Shown in pieces: positions 16,162 to 26,407 of a stretch of 64,000 nucleotides of DNA; within the stretch, counting starts at the first letter, position 1; every line of letters starts with the position of its first letter. Made by a program: the position numbers and the translations under genes. This stretch comes from Winogradskyella haliclonae. Lineage in GTDB: Bacteria; Bacteroidota; Bacteroidia; Flavobacteriales; Flavobacteriaceae. The DNA is taken from NCBI RefSeq assembly GCF_014635865.1, contig NZ_BMDQ01000001.1, forward strand, positions 682,001 through 746,000. Reading direction: 5' to 3'. The notes beneath the pieces were generated by a model, which worked only from the letters and a program-made list of their open reading frames with translations, made no database searches and had not been told where the DNA came from.

Positions 16162-19100
16162 ATGAAAAAGAAACTTTTATTTGGTTCAAGTATCCTGCTT
16201 GGACTGGCATTTATTGTTACATTATTGTTCCCGAGTCAGAACCCTAAATCTGAGAAACTTTCAAATGATGATATTGTAAAAATTCACAAAGAGAATTTAG
16301 ATAATAGCCCCTTTAAGGAAACCTTAAAGTTGACCAAAAAAGAACGTAAAGCTTTAGGTATTCCTCCAGATAGGTATTATGAAGATGAGTACGAGTTGAC
16401 CATGAACCCTTTGTTGGGAAGACCAACTCCAGAAAACTTAGAATCCATAAGAGAATCTATTGAAAATCAAGCTTTTGCTCGTATTCCTGGAGATGGTGTT
16501 GATAATGATTGGGAATCCCGTGGGCCAGATAATGTTGGTGGTAGAACAAGAGGTTTAATGTTTGACCCTAATGATGCAAGTAATCAAACAGTTTTTGCTG
16601 GAGGCGTAAGTGGTGGTTTATGGAAAAATACAAATATTTCAAGTCCAATCTCTACATGGACTAGAGTGGATTTACCTGAAAATCTAAATGTTTCTGTTAT
16701 TGTTGCAGACCCAAATAATCCTAATATATTTTATATAGGAACAGGAGAATCTTACACCAATGGAGATGTAAGTGGTGACGGTGTGTGGCAATCGACAGAC
16801 GCTGGTACAACCTGGGCGAGAGTTTTAGGAGGTGTTTCAGGTCCAACAACTTTTGAGTCAGCATCAAATATTACGATTAATGCTCCGGCAAGTGTTTCAG
16901 GAGATTACAACTCTAGAGAGTCAACAAATTTTGGAATTCAAGCATCTTCAGTTGTTACAGGAAATCTAATTTTAGCTAATGATCCAACAGGAACTCCAGA
17001 AGAAGGATGTAATGGTTTTGGTGCAGATGCGACAGGAAGAATTGCCTTAATCAGAAGAGGAAATTGTCCTTTCATTGACAAGGTAAGAAATGCTCAAGAT
17101 GCTGGAGCGATTGCTGCTATTGTGCTAAATAATGTTGGTGGCGCACCAATAGACATGGGAGGTACAGATGGTTCTATTACAATTCCTGCAGTTATGATTT
17201 CCAAGGAAGATGGTGACGCTATAGTTGCGGCCATGCAAACCGGTACGGTGAATGGTTCAGTAAATCCCGCAACAGGAACTTTTACTGGAACTTTAGTGCC
17301 AGGAATCCAACAAATCAATGATATTAAAATAAAAGATAATAATGGTGTTTCTGAAGTATATGTGGCTGCAGGGGATGCCTTTTATGGATCTGCAAATGTT
17401 GCTACGTTTTTGGGAGGAACAGAATTAGGCATATTTAAATCTGTGGATCAAGGAGCAACGTGGACTCAGGCAAACATACCTCAAACACCAAATGGAAATG
17501 ATTACGAACCAAATGACATCGAAGTTGGAGCTGATGGCAAAATATGGATGTCTACAACAGATAGCTCTATTTTTGGTGATGGAGGCGGCGCTATTTTTTC
17601 TTCGAATGATGGACAAAATTTCCAATTGGAGAATACAATTAATAATGCTGATAGAACACAAATAGCTGTATCTTCTCAAAATGCAGGAACTATTTATGTA
17701 TTAGCAGAAGTTCCCGGGGGCGTTTTCATGCAAGGCACAACAGATGGCTTTGTTTCAGATATATTTAATCTTGAATTACCAAACGATGTAGACAATGGGA
17801 TTCCTGCTGATGATTTTACTCGAGGTCAAGCATTTTATGATTTGCTGCTAGAGGTTGACCCAAATAATGATCAAACCTTATATGCAGGCGGAATTGATTT
17901 GTTTAAGTCTACCAATGGAGGAGAAGATGGCAATTCAGATTCATGGGAACAAATTTCCAAATGGTCTAATAATAACAATCTAGCAAATCTAAATGTACCT
18001 TTAGTTCATGCAGATCAGCACGCGATGGTTTTTTCCCCTGGTAATTCAACTATCGCAATTTTTGGTAATGATGGAGGCGTCTACTATTCAACAAACGACG
18101 GTAATAATATAAGTTCAAGAAATAACGGTTTTATAACATCTCAGTTTTACACAGTTGGTGTTGCACCCACAGATGCCTTTACAGGAGATACAGATCATTT
18201 TATAGGCGGGCTTCAAGATAATGGAACACAATTATTTAATGGTGTTGGGGCAGGAATAAATAGCTCTAGCACGGCATTTGGGGGTGACGGTGCTGCAAGT
18301 TTCTTCGATCAAGATGGTACAGACAGGTATTACATAACCAACTTTGTCTTTAATCGGGCAGTAAATTTATTTAATTTCAATGGACCTAATGTTACTATAA
18401 ATAGTGAGAACACAAGTAATGGATCTTTTATAAATCAGCAAGCATTAGACTCTAATTTAGATATTTTATATTCTAATTACTCTTCAGGTGGAAATTCAAT
18501 AATAAGAAGATATTCAGGCATCAAATCAGCTGGAACTTTAGAAAAAACAAATCTAAGCAACCCCGTTTTAACTAGTAGACCAACAGCACTAGAAGTTTCT
18601 CCATTTACAACATCTTCTACAACTCTTATAGCAGGTACTGTATTAGGAGATATCATTAAAATTGAAAATGCAGATTCTACTCCAATATGGACAAACATTG
18701 AAACAGATAATCTCATTGTAGGAAGTATATCAGACGTACAGTTTGGAGTCACAGAAAACGATATTTTTGCTACAGTCCATAATTATGGTGTTAATAGTAT
18801 TTGGTATACAAACGATGGTGGATTAACGTGGTCTTCTAAACAAGGTGATCTTCCTGATTTACCAGTAAAAGCCATTCTTCAAAATCCAGGGAACTTAAAC
18901 GAGGTTATAATAGGTACAGAACTTGGGATTTGGGCTACTAGTAATTTTTCTTCATCAAGTCCAAATTGGACTTCATCTCAAGCAGGCATGTCTAATGTAA
19001 GAATTACCGATATAGATTTAAGAGACGATAATGCAATATATGTCTCCACATATGGACGTGGTGTTTTTTCTGGACAATTTGCTATCGACCCAAGTCAAGA

Positions 19101-19974
19101 TGTCGATGGAGATGGGATTCTAAATGCCATTGACAACTGCCCAGATAATGCAAATTCAGACCAACAAGATTCTAATGGAAATGGAATAGGAGATGTTTGC
19201 GACACAAGTTATGAAGACCCAAACAATATAACTTTAGAAATAACATCTGAGCGATGTGAAGGTCAAGAAAATGGTGAAGCTAGAGTTACGATATTTCAAA
19301 CGTTTGTGAATTACACGGTAAGTTTGACGGGTACAGGAATTAATGAAACACAAACAATTACTGGAGCAAATACAACTTCAGTATTTACAAATTTGAGTGT
19401 TGGTTCTTATACAGTTTGCGTTAATGTAGATGGAAGGGATTTTGAACAATGTTTTGAAATCAATATTGATGCTGCACCTGCCTTAGGTGGTGTATTTAGT
19501 GTTGCTAGTAATAATGATGGAAACGAAAGTTCTTCATCAGGAGCTTCAAGCACTGCTGTAAATATTGAAACAGGAACTGCGCCATACACAGTAGTGTTTA
19601 ATAACGAGGTTGTTATGGTAACAAGCCAAACGTCTTTTAATGTAGATACTTCTGGAGGTGGTCTTCTAGAAGTGACTTCAGCCATAGCTTGTGAGGGTAA
19701 ACTTAGTAGAGTTGTAGAAGACTTTACTCCGTTAACGTTGAGTTATGGACCTAACCCAGTTGTTAATGACTTAAGAATAAACATACCTAACGCCCCAGAA
19801 AATGGTGTAGGTGTACAAGTATATGATGTTCATGGAAAACTTATTGTAAATCAGAATTTATCTGTTCAAAATGGTATTTATATTAACATTCCATTTGCTA
19901 ATCTTACCCAAGGGATTTATTTCGTAAGACTCGATATAGAAAAAGCTGAAATGATTAAAATCATTAAAAAATAA
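16162..19974 (+). CDS. Secreted beta-propeller protein with inserted PA domain and T9SS sorting domain
   Basis: 1270 residues from the ATG at 16162 (the frame opens at a TTG, 16141). A signal/anchor helix is at 5-22. Residues about 115-960 are sortilin/BNR-type propeller repeats (WESRGPDNVGGRTRGLMFDP, GGVSGGLWKNTN, STDAGTTWARV, SVDQGATWTQ, TNDGGLTWSS). Between two blades, at about 224-380, sits a protease-associated (PA) domain (RIALIRRGNCPFIDKVRNAQ, AIAAIVLNN, IPAVMISKEDG). A calcium-binding DxDxDG segment (DVDGDGILNAIDNCPDNANS, about 977-1000) follows, then a beta domain and a type A T9SS sorting domain (YGPNPVVNDLRINI to the end KIIKK). No protease catalytic motif is visible. It should be exported by the type IX system and held at the surface or released. 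The role is unknown. Confidence 0.8.
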   Translation: MKKKLLFGSSILLGLAFIVTLLFPSQNPKSEKLSNDDIVKIHKENLDNSPFKETLKLTKKERKALGIPPDRYYEDEYELTMNPLLGRPTPENLESIRESIENQAFARIPGDGVDNDWESRGPDNVGGRTRGLMFDPNDASNQTVFAGGVSGGLWKNTNISSPISTWTRVDLPENLNVSVIVADPNNPNIFYIGTGESYTNGDVSGDGVWQSTDAGTTWARVLGGVSGPTTFESASNITINAPASVSGDYNSRESTNFGIQASSVVTGNLILANDPTGTPEEGCNGFGADATGRIALIRRGNCPFIDKVRNAQDAGAIAAIVLNNVGGAPIDMGGTDGSITIPAVMISKEDGDAIVAAMQTGTVNGSVNPATGTFTGTLVPGIQQINDIKIKDNNGVSEVYVAAGDAFYGSANVATFLGGTELGIFKSVDQGATWTQANIPQTPNGNDYEPNDIEVGADGKIWMSTTDSSIFGDGGGAIFSSNDGQNFQLENTINNADRTQIAVSSQNAGTIYVLAEVPGGVFMQGTTDGFVSDIFNLELPNDVDNGIPADDFTRGQAFYDLLLEVDPNNDQTLYAGGIDLFKSTNGGEDGNSDSWEQISKWSNNNNLANLNVPLVHADQHAMVFSPGNSTIAIFGNDGGVYYSTNDGNNISSRNNGFITSQFYTVGVAPTDAFTGDTDHFIGGLQDNGTQLFNGVGAGINSSSTAFGGDGAASFFDQDGTDRYYITNFVFNRAVNLFNFNGPNVTINSENTSNGSFINQQALDSNLDILYSNYSSGGNSIIRRYSGIKSAGTLEKTNLSNPVLTSRPTALEVSPFTTSSTTLIAGTVLGDIIKIENADSTPIWTNIETDNLIVGSISDVQFGVTENDIFATVHNYGVNSIWYTNDGGLTWSSKQGDLPDLPVKAILQNPGNLNEVIIGTELGIWATSNFSSSSPNWTSSQAGMSNVRITDIDLRDDNAIYVSTYGRGVFSGQFAIDPSQDVDGDGILNAIDNCPDNANSDQQDSNGNGIGDVCDTSYEDPNNITLEITSERCEGQENGEARVTIFQTFVNYTVSLTGTGINETQTITGANTTSVFTNLSVGSYTVCVNVDGRDFEQCFEINIDAAPALGGVFSVASNNDGNESSSSGASSTAVNIETGTAPYTVVFNNEVVMVTSQTSFNVDTSGGGLLEVTSAIACEGKLSRVVEDFTPLTLSYGPNPVVNDLRINIPNAPENGVGVQVYDVHGKLIVNQNLSVQNGIYINIPFANLTQGIYFVRLDIEKAEMIKIIKK

Positions 19975-19978
19975 AATC

Positions 19979-20671
19979 ATGAAAAAAGAAATAAAATTAA
20001 TAATAGCCATATTTTCAGTATTACTATTAGTTGCATGTGGAGGTAGTGATGATGGGCCACCACCAAATTCTGCACCAACGCAAGTATCTCAAGTTGTATT
20101 TCCAACGTCAAATTTGTTATGTACAGATAATACAATTACATTTCAATGGAATGCTTCTACTGATGTAGATAATGACCCAATTACTTATAGAATTATAATC
20201 GCGACAGACAGAGACTTAAACAATATTGTAGAAAATAGAATAGTAACTACAAATAGTGTGACAATAACCTTACAACAAGGTGTTGCCTATTATTGGAGTG
20301 TTACAGCAATTGATAGCGAAGGTAACGAGGCCGATGCATCAACAACATTAGCATTTTTTACTTCAGGACCTGGTATTTCTAATTATGCGCCTTTTACAGC
20401 GGCATTAAATGCGCCAGGAGATGAAAGTAGTGTAACAGCCGGAACAGTAAATTTAAATTGGACCGGTGGCGATACAGATACTGGAGATATACTCGTTTTT
20501 GATGTTTATTTTGGTTTAGCAATGGATCCACCTTTGATTGAGTCAGGATTATCAACTGAAAACACTAACGTAACTACAGTTTCGGGGAATACTTATTATT
20601 GGCGAATAGATACAATTGATGATTCCGGGGTTAAAACTATCGGACAACTATGGTCGTTTGATACCAACTAA
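19979..20671 (+). CDS. Lipoprotein with two fibronectin-III-like domains
   Basis: 230 residues. The lipoprotein signal (IKLIIAIFSVLLLVACGG) puts the Cys near residue 20. Two beta-sandwich domains follow (about 35-130 and 140-230), each ending in a Trp-rich strand: TFQWNASTDVDNDPITYRI with AYYWSVTAID, and NLNWTGGDTDTGD with TYYWRIDTIDDSG. It begins 4 bp after the propeller gene, so the two should be co-expressed and may act together at the cell surface. Confidence 0.7.
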   Translation: MKKEIKLIIAIFSVLLLVACGGSDDGPPPNSAPTQVSQVVFPTSNLLCTDNTITFQWNASTDVDNDPITYRIIIATDRDLNNIVENRIVTTNSVTITLQQGVAYYWSVTAIDSEGNEADASTTLAFFTSGPGISNYAPFTAALNAPGDESSVTAGTVNLNWTGGDTDTGDILVFDVYFGLAMDPPLIESGLSTENTNVTTVSGNTYYWRIDTIDDSGVKTIGQLWSFDTN

Positions 20672-20723
20672 AATATTTGGCATAGCTATTGAAACATTGT
20701 AGTTGTTATAGAAAAGATTCATT

Positions 20724-21215
20724 ATGAAATTGATCCGTAAAGCATTTAGATTTTTATCCATAGCTATTATATCTGTTAGCTTTGCTCAATGTGCTAGTAC
20801 TATGAAATTAGAAAAAGAAGCACCTACTACCTTTGGAGACGTATATTGCCAGAGTTGGGTTGCAGGTGTTAAAGGTGGGGGCTCAGGCACTAATATTTTT
20901 ATTGAAACGCTTAAGGATGATATCGTTTTAGATAGTGTGTTTTTTAGAGGGAAAGTATCTAAATTAGAAACCAAGCCCAAAAACAGACAATTATTTATAG
21001 GCCGATTTTTATCTACATCTAATACTGAAGGCGTCAATTTAGAAAACTCTAAAAGTGATATAATAAGTGGCAAAGATTTCCCTTTCGAGTTAGAAAATAA
21101 CGAATGTGTAGTAAGCTATATAAAAGAAGGAAAGACAAGATATTACAAACTAAGCAATATTATAGAACGACAAACAGATGCTTTACCAATGTCTACACCG
21201 CCTAATAAAAACTAA
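20724..21215 (+). CDS. Hypothetical lipoprotein
   Basis: 163 residues. The signal FRFLSIAIISVSFAQCAST suggests a lipobox with Cys at about 23. The mature part has two further Cys (QSWVAG segment preceded by YCQ, and NNECVVSYIKEG) and a proline/asparagine tail. I do not recognise a family. It lies 52 bp after the preceding lipoprotein gene and before a terminator, so it probably ends the transcript. Confidence 0.6.
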   Translation: MKLIRKAFRFLSIAIISVSFAQCASTMKLEKEAPTTFGDVYCQSWVAGVKGGGSGTNIFIETLKDDIVLDSVFFRGKVSKLETKPKNRQLFIGRFLSTSNTEGVNLENSKSDIISGKDFPFELENNECVVSYIKEGKTRYYKLSNIIERQTDALPMSTPPNKN

Positions 21216-21234
21216 GAGCCAAAATTATATAATA

Positions 21235-21265
21235 AAAACCTCACTATATCAGTGAGGTTTTTTTG
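21235..21265 (+). terminator. Rho-independent terminator
   Basis: AAAACCTCACT pairs with AGTGAGGTTTT around a five-base loop and runs into TTTTGTTTT; a strong, perfect 11-bp stem. Confidence 0.88.
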
Positions 21266-21304
21266 TTTTAAAAATGGTATTTTTAGCAATAATATTCAAT
21301 ATCC

Positions 21305-22762
21305 TTGAGCGCATTTCAAAAACTTTTTAAGCAGACGTTTATTTATGGGCTAGCAACGGTGCTTCCTAGAATGTTGACGTTCTTGTTAACACCACTTTAT
21401 ACCGATGTTATGGCTGTTGGTGTTTATGGTAAAGTGACCATTATCTTTTCGTGGTTTGCTATTTTTAATGTGATTTTAGCCTACGGAATGGAAACAGCAT
21501 TCTTTAGGTTTTTTAATAAAAAAGAGGATAAAGAGCGTGTTGTTGGTACATCAGCTTTATCAATAATTTTTACATCCTTAGTAATTTTTGCATTTGCATT
21601 TCTGTTTAAAAGTGAGATAGCTCAAATTACTGATATTAAAGCAGAGTATATCAATTTTGTGATATGGATTTTATTACTAGATGCTTTAGTTATTATTCCG
21701 TTTGCTTGGTTGCGTGCTAAAGAGAGACCAATAAAATATGCAGTAATTAAAATTGCAAATGTGGCTATTAATATTGGGCTAAACTTATTCTTCTTTTTAT
21801 GGCTTGCAGACTTAGCAACTGGTAATTCTTTCTTTGAGTCAATATACAAACTAAATTTTGAGATAAGTTATGTGCTTATAGCTAATGCAGCAGCAAGCGG
21901 TATAACACTATTATTAATGGTTCCGTTTTATAGTAAAATTAAATACATATTCGACGCTAAACTTTGGAAGCAAATGTTGGGTTATGCTTTTCCTGTTTTA
22001 ATTGCTGGCTTAGCGTATACAATTATTGAAATGTTTAATAGGATTTTGCTAGACAGTCCACTATCAAATGCGGCAGACCCCGAAGCAGAAGTTGGTATGT
22101 TTTCGGCGTGTTATAAAATTGCATTATTCATGACTTTGTTTGCTACTGCATTTCGATTAGGGATTGAGCCGTACTTTTTTAGTCATGCAAAAAGCAATAA
22201 TCCTCAAAAAAATTATGCTCGAATATTAGAATATTTTGTAGCCTTAGGCTCTATTATTCTCTTAGCCGTAGTCGTATTTTCAGATATAATTAAAGCGTTA
22301 ATTATTAGAGATGAGGCGTTTTGGGAAGCCATGTGGATTGTCCCTATTGTACTTTTGGCTAGTTTTTGTTTAGGTATATACCATAACCTTTCAGTTTGGT
22401 ATAAGATTACAGACAGAACCAAATTTGGTGCATATATTTCGGTATTTGGCGCAATCGTAACTTTAGGACTAAACTTTTGGTTGATTCCTATAATAGGATA
22501 CAAAGGTTCAGCAATTGCAACTTTGGCCGCTTATGGTAGCATGGTATTGTTATCTTATTATTACGGAAGAAAGCATTACCCAATTCCATATAATTTAAAG
22601 AGAATAGGAACTTACTTAGGGTTATCCATAGTATTTTCAGGAATTTACTTTTATCAATTTAGACAAGACTATTTTATTGGAATTCCTTTACTACTAACCT
22701 ATATAGGAATTGTATTTTTGCTGGAAAGAAAAGAACTGAAAAAATTATTAAATACTAAATGA
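21305..22762 (+). CDS. Polysaccharide flippase (Wzx/MATE-like)
   Basis: 485 residues from a TTG start ([20 protein letters not shown], the usual opening of this family). About 14 transmembrane helices are spread along the whole length; [20 protein letters not shown] forms the first. Members flip lipid-linked sugars across the cytoplasmic membrane for surface polysaccharide or lipopolysaccharide. The gene overlaps dut by 4 bp and starts an envelope-related gene run up to 27628. Confidence 0.8.
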   Translation: MSAFQKLFKQTFIYGLATVLPRMLTFLLTPLYTDVMAVGVYGKVTIIFSWFAIFNVILAYGMETAFFRFFNKKEDKERVVGTSALSIIFTSLVIFAFAFLFKSEIAQITDIKAEYINFVIWILLLDALVIIPFAWLRAKERPIKYAVIKIANVAINIGLNLFFFLWLADLATGNSFFESIYKLNFEISYVLIANAAASGITLLLMVPFYSKIKYIFDAKLWKQMLGYAFPVLIAGLAYTIIEMFNRILLDSPLSNAADPEAEVGMFSACYKIALFMTLFATAFRLGIEPYFFSHAKSNNPQKNYARILEYFVALGSIILLAVVVFSDIIKALIIRDEAFWEAMWIVPIVLLASFCLGIYHNLSVWYKITDRTKFGAYISVFGAIVTLGLNFWLIPIIGYKGSAIATLAAYGSMVLLSYYYGRKHYPIPYNLKRIGTYLGLSIVFSGIYFYQFRQDYFIGIPLLLTYIGIVFLLERKELKKLLNTK

Positions 22763-23193
22763 CGATTAAGATAATTAACAAATCCAACCATGACTTGCCG
22801 CATTATGAAACCATTGCATCAGCGGGGATGGACTTGCGCGCACATATTTCAGAACCAATAAGCTTAAAACCATTAGAACGCACCATTGTAAAAACAGGTT
22901 TGTTTATTGAGTTACCCATTGGCACAGAAGCACAAGTTCGACCAAGAAGTGGTTTGGCAGCAAAAAAAGGAATTACAGTACTCAATGCACCAGGAACAGT
23001 AGATGCAGATTACAGAGGTGAAATAGGCGTGATTCTAGTTAATCTTTCAAATGAAGATTTCACAATAGAAAACGGAGAGCGCATCGCTCAATTGGTTATC
23101 GCAAAACATGAACGTGCAGATTGGGAAGAAGTAGAAGTCTTATCCGAAACATCTCGTGGTGAAGGCGGTTTCGGTAGCACTGGAATAAAATAA
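22759..23193 (+). CDS. dut: dUTP diphosphatase
   Basis: 144 residues of a trimeric dUTPase. Five conserved motifs are present: AGMDLRAHI (motif 1), [12 protein letters not shown] (2), [20 protein letters not shown] (3), RIAQLVI (4) and the C-terminal [10 protein letters not shown] (5). It converts dUTP to dUMP and keeps uracil out of DNA. ATGA overlap with the flippase indicates coupled translation. Confidence 0.96.
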   Translation: MTIKIINKSNHDLPHYETIASAGMDLRAHISEPISLKPLERTIVKTGLFIELPIGTEAQVRPRSGLAAKKGITVLNAPGTVDADYRGEIGVILVNLSNEDFTIENGERIAQLVIAKHERADWEEVEVLSETSRGEGGFGSTGIK

Positions 23194-23215
23194 TTAAGAA
23201 AAAGAAATTAGAAAT

Positions 23216-24235
23216 ATGAAAATAATAGTCCCAATGGCAGGTCGTGGCTCACGCCTAAGACCACATAGTTTAACCGTTCCAAAACCATTAATTCCTGTTG
23301 CAGGTCAACCGATTGTTCATCGTTTGGTAAAAGACATTACAAAAGTTTTAAAGCAACCTATAGAAGAAATTGCATTTGTACTTGGAGACCCAGCTTTTTT
23401 TGGAGAAGATGTTGTATCGAGTTTAAAGCAATTAGCAGAAGGTTTAGGAGCAAAAGCATCAATTTATAGACAAGACCAACCTTTAGGCACAGGGCATGCT
23501 ATTATGAGTGCTGAGCCATCTTTATCTGGTCCTGCTGTAATCGCTTATGCAGATACCTTAATTAGAGCTGAGTTTGACTTAGATCCCAATGCTGATAGCG
23601 TTATTTGGACAAAACGTGTTGCTAATCCAGAAGCTTATGGTGTTGTAAAACTAAATGATAAAGAAGAAATCGTAGAGCTTGTAGAAAAGCCTGAAACTTT
23701 TGTGAGTGACCAAGCTGTAATAGGCATTTATTATTTTAAAGATGTTGCCGTTTTAAAATCGAAACTCCAAGAAGTATTAGATGAAAACGTTATGAATGGT
23801 GGCGAGTACCAAATTAATGATGGCATTAAACGCATGATGGCAGATGGTAGAATCTTTAAAACAGGGACAGTAGATGAGTGGATGGATTGCGGAAATAAAG
23901 CTGTTACTCTTGAAACTAATGCTAAAATGCTAGGTTTTCTTAAGGCGGATGGAGAAGAAAAATTGGTTGATGATTCTGTGATTTTAGAAAATTCAACAAT
24001 TATAGAACCTTGTTTTATTGGTAAAAATGTAGTGCTAAAAAACAGCACAATAGGACCTAATGTTTCTATCGGAAATGATACCATTATCGAAAATTCCTTC
24101 GTTAAAAATAGCTTAATTCAAACGCAAACCATTGTGAAAAACGCTACTTTAGATGAGGCTATGATTGGTAATCATGTTAAATATAATGGTGGGTTTACCA
24201 AAATTAGTATTGGCGATTATACGCAAATGGAATAA
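23216..24235 (+). CDS. Sugar-1-phosphate nucleotidyltransferase
   Basis: 339 residues. The N-terminal Rossmann domain has the nucleotide signature MAGRGSRLRPHSLTVPKPLIPV (residues 7-28) and QPLGTGHAI; the C-terminal part (about 255-335) is a left-handed beta-helix with hexapeptide repeats (VVLKNSTIGPNVSIGNDTII). This fold makes NDP-sugars such as dTDP-glucose or GDP-mannose; the substrate is not settled by motif. It may feed the glycan pathway served by the flippase two genes upstream. Confidence 0.85.
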   Translation: MKIIVPMAGRGSRLRPHSLTVPKPLIPVAGQPIVHRLVKDITKVLKQPIEEIAFVLGDPAFFGEDVVSSLKQLAEGLGAKASIYRQDQPLGTGHAIMSAEPSLSGPAVIAYADTLIRAEFDLDPNADSVIWTKRVANPEAYGVVKLNDKEEIVELVEKPETFVSDQAVIGIYYFKDVAVLKSKLQEVLDENVMNGGEYQINDGIKRMMADGRIFKTGTVDEWMDCGNKAVTLETNAKMLGFLKADGEEKLVDDSVILENSTIIEPCFIGKNVVLKNSTIGPNVSIGNDTIIENSFVKNSLIQTQTIVKNATLDEAMIGNHVKYNGGFTKISIGDYTQME

Positions 24236-24255
24236 AATTTGAATAGCTTCATATC

Positions 24256-25617
24256 GTGAAACCTAACTTAAACATTACAAAGCTTTTTACTGTACTTCTG
24301 CTAGTACCAATGTTTGCATTGGCTCAAGTAGATTTTAATAAAAAGCCTGACGATGATTTAGGAAATGTAAAAGACGAATATCAAGAGCATTTTTTTGAAG
24401 CACTAAAACAAAAAGGCATTGAAAATTACGAACGTGCCGTTGAAGCGCTTCAAAAGTGTTTAGAGATAGATAATACAAAACCTGTTATTTATTTCGAACT
24501 TGGTAAAAATTATAACCAACTCAAAAATTTTGGAGCTGCTGAAGATGCTTTAAAAAAAGCCATTTCTATGCAACCAGATAATGAGTGGTTTTTAGATGAA
24601 CTTTATGATGTTTACTACAGGCAGGATGATGTAGACAATGCCATCAAAACAGTTAAACAACTGGTAAAGTATCATCCTGATTATAAGATGGATTTAGCCA
24701 CCCTTTACATCAAAAAAGAAAAATTTAATACCGCTTTACGAGTTTTAGATGAGTTAGATCAAGAGTTGGGAACAAATGATTTGCGTGACCAAATGCGTAA
24801 TAGTATTTATAATAAAACTGGAGATGCAAAAGATAGAATAGATAACCTTAAAGCTCGAATTTCTGCTAATCCAAATAATGAAAACAATCATTTACAACTT
24901 ATCTACAGATATAGTCAAACGGGAAAAACAAAAAAAGCATTTGAAGCAGCAAAAGAACTGTTGAGAATAAAGCCAGACTCTAAGTTAGTCCATTTAGCAT
25001 TATATAAATTCTACTTAGATGGAGATGAAGTAGATAAGGCAGTTGCATCTATGAAACTAGTGTTAAACACTCCTGAAATAGATGGGCAAGTAAAATCTAA
25101 AGTTCTCCAGGATTTTGTAAAATTTGTTGAAAAAAATCCGCAATATCAAAAAGACCTCATTGAAGCAACAGATAATGTTGATACCGAAAAAAACTCAGAA
25201 TCTCTTTCAAATTTAGGTGCCTATTATTCAAAGACTGGAGACAAACAAAAAGCACTTAAAAATTATAAAGAAGCGTTGCGTAAAAACCCAAGTGATTTTA
25301 AATTATTACGAGATGTAATTTTAATTCAAATTGAATTAAAGAATTATGAGCAGGCGTTAACTGATACCAATAGCGCTTTAGAATTATACCCAGCGCAACC
25401 TATTTTGTATTTATTAAATGGAGTTTCTAATATCAATTTAAGTCAACCCCAAAAAGCAATTGAAAACCTAGAAATGGGGCTTGATTTTCTTGTAGAAAAC
25501 CCACAAATGGAACGTGATTTTTACCTACAATTAAGTCAGGCGTATAAATTAGTTAATAATAATGCCAAGTCTAGAACGTTTGCTAAAAAGGCAGAAGCTA
25601 TAAAAGTCCAGCAATAA
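24256..25617 (+). CDS. Exported tetratricopeptide repeat protein
   Basis: 453 residues from a GTG start. The signal peptide (LFTVLLLVPMFALAQ) is cut near residue 24. Repeated TPR motifs run through residues 45-440, for example ERAVEALQKCLEIDNTKPV, GAAEDALKKAISMQPDNEW and KALKNYKEALRKNPSDF. It is likely a periplasmic scaffold. The DUF4292 gene starts directly after its stop codon, and the same trio (TPR, DUF4292, EnvC-like) is familiar from other flavobacteria. Confidence 0.78.
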   Translation: MKPNLNITKLFTVLLLVPMFALAQVDFNKKPDDDLGNVKDEYQEHFFEALKQKGIENYERAVEALQKCLEIDNTKPVIYFELGKNYNQLKNFGAAEDALKKAISMQPDNEWFLDELYDVYYRQDDVDNAIKTVKQLVKYHPDYKMDLATLYIKKEKFNTALRVLDELDQELGTNDLRDQMRNSIYNKTGDAKDRIDNLKARISANPNNENNHLQLIYRYSQTGKTKKAFEAAKELLRIKPDSKLVHLALYKFYLDGDEVDKAVASMKLVLNTPEIDGQVKSKVLQDFVKFVEKNPQYQKDLIEATDNVDTEKNSESLSNLGAYYSKTGDKQKALKNYKEALRKNPSDFKLLRDVILIQIELKNYEQALTDTNSALELYPAQPILYLLNGVSNINLSQPQKAIENLEMGLDFLVENPQMERDFYLQLSQAYKLVNNNAKSRTFAKKAEAIKVQQ

Positions 25618-26406
25618 ATGATGAAAATTCTAAATGGTAATACGATAAAGATAATAGCCATCACACTTATAATTGGTTTTACAAGTTGTAAGTCGTCAAA
25701 GGCTATTATATCTTCTGGTGTTGCAAGCTCAAAACTTTCGGCGAAACAGGTTATTAAAGAGCACGGCAAAAGTGATGTTAATTTTAAAACATTACAGGCC
25801 AAAGCAAAAATTGATATTACTCAAGGCGAAAAAAAGCAAAGCGCAACCTTTAATCTTCGTATAAAAAAAGATGAAGTTATTTGGCTGAGTGCACCACTAG
25901 GCTTAGCACGTATGATGATTACTCCCAAAAAGGTTCAGTTTTATAACAAAACAGATAACACTTATTTTGATGGTGATTATGCATTGTTAAGTGATTTTGT
26001 AGGTTTTGAATTAGACTTTTTAAAAGTGCAAAATATTTTAATGGGACAAGCGATATATGATTTAAATGGACAAGCCCATGAGGTCGATATTCAGGACAAT
26101 TCGTATGTATTGCAGCCAAAGAAGCAAGATGTTTTGTTAGAGTTGTTTTATTTAATGAATGCGTCTCACTTTAAGCTTAATTCTTTGCAAATGGCGCAAC
26201 AGGTAAAGCGAAGAATTCTTCAGGTAGATTATAAATCTTACCAAGACATAGATAAAAACGTCATTCCAAAAGAAATAAAGGTTATTGCTGTTGAAAATAC
26301 AGATGAAGCTTTAATTGATATGGAAATAAAATCTGTAAGTTTAAATGGTGAAGTACGTTTTCCTTTCAGAATTCCTTCAGGATATAAAGAAATAGAATTA
26401 AAGTAA
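25618..26406 (+). CDS. DUF4292 lipoprotein
   Basis: 262 residues. The signal IKIIAITLIIGFTSCKSSK has its Cys near residue 22. The body is strand-rich with the family hallmarks FKTLQAKAKIDITQGEKKQS and VIWLSAPLGLARMMITPKKV, much like a LolB/LppX-type lipid-binding half-barrel. By that likeness it may help move lipids or lipoproteins to the outer membrane; this is inference. It starts right at the upstream stop codon and ends 1 bp before the EnvC-like gene. Confidence 0.72.
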   Translation: MMKILNGNTIKIIAITLIIGFTSCKSSKAIISSGVASSKLSAKQVIKEHGKSDVNFKTLQAKAKIDITQGEKKQSATFNLRIKKDEVIWLSAPLGLARMMITPKKVQFYNKTDNTYFDGDYALLSDFVGFELDFLKVQNILMGQAIYDLNGQAHEVDIQDNSYVLQPKKQDVLLELFYLMNASHFKLNSLQMAQQVKRRILQVDYKSYQDIDKNVIPKEIKVIAVENTDEALIDMEIKSVSLNGEVRFPFRIPSGYKEIELK

Positions 26407-26407
26407 T

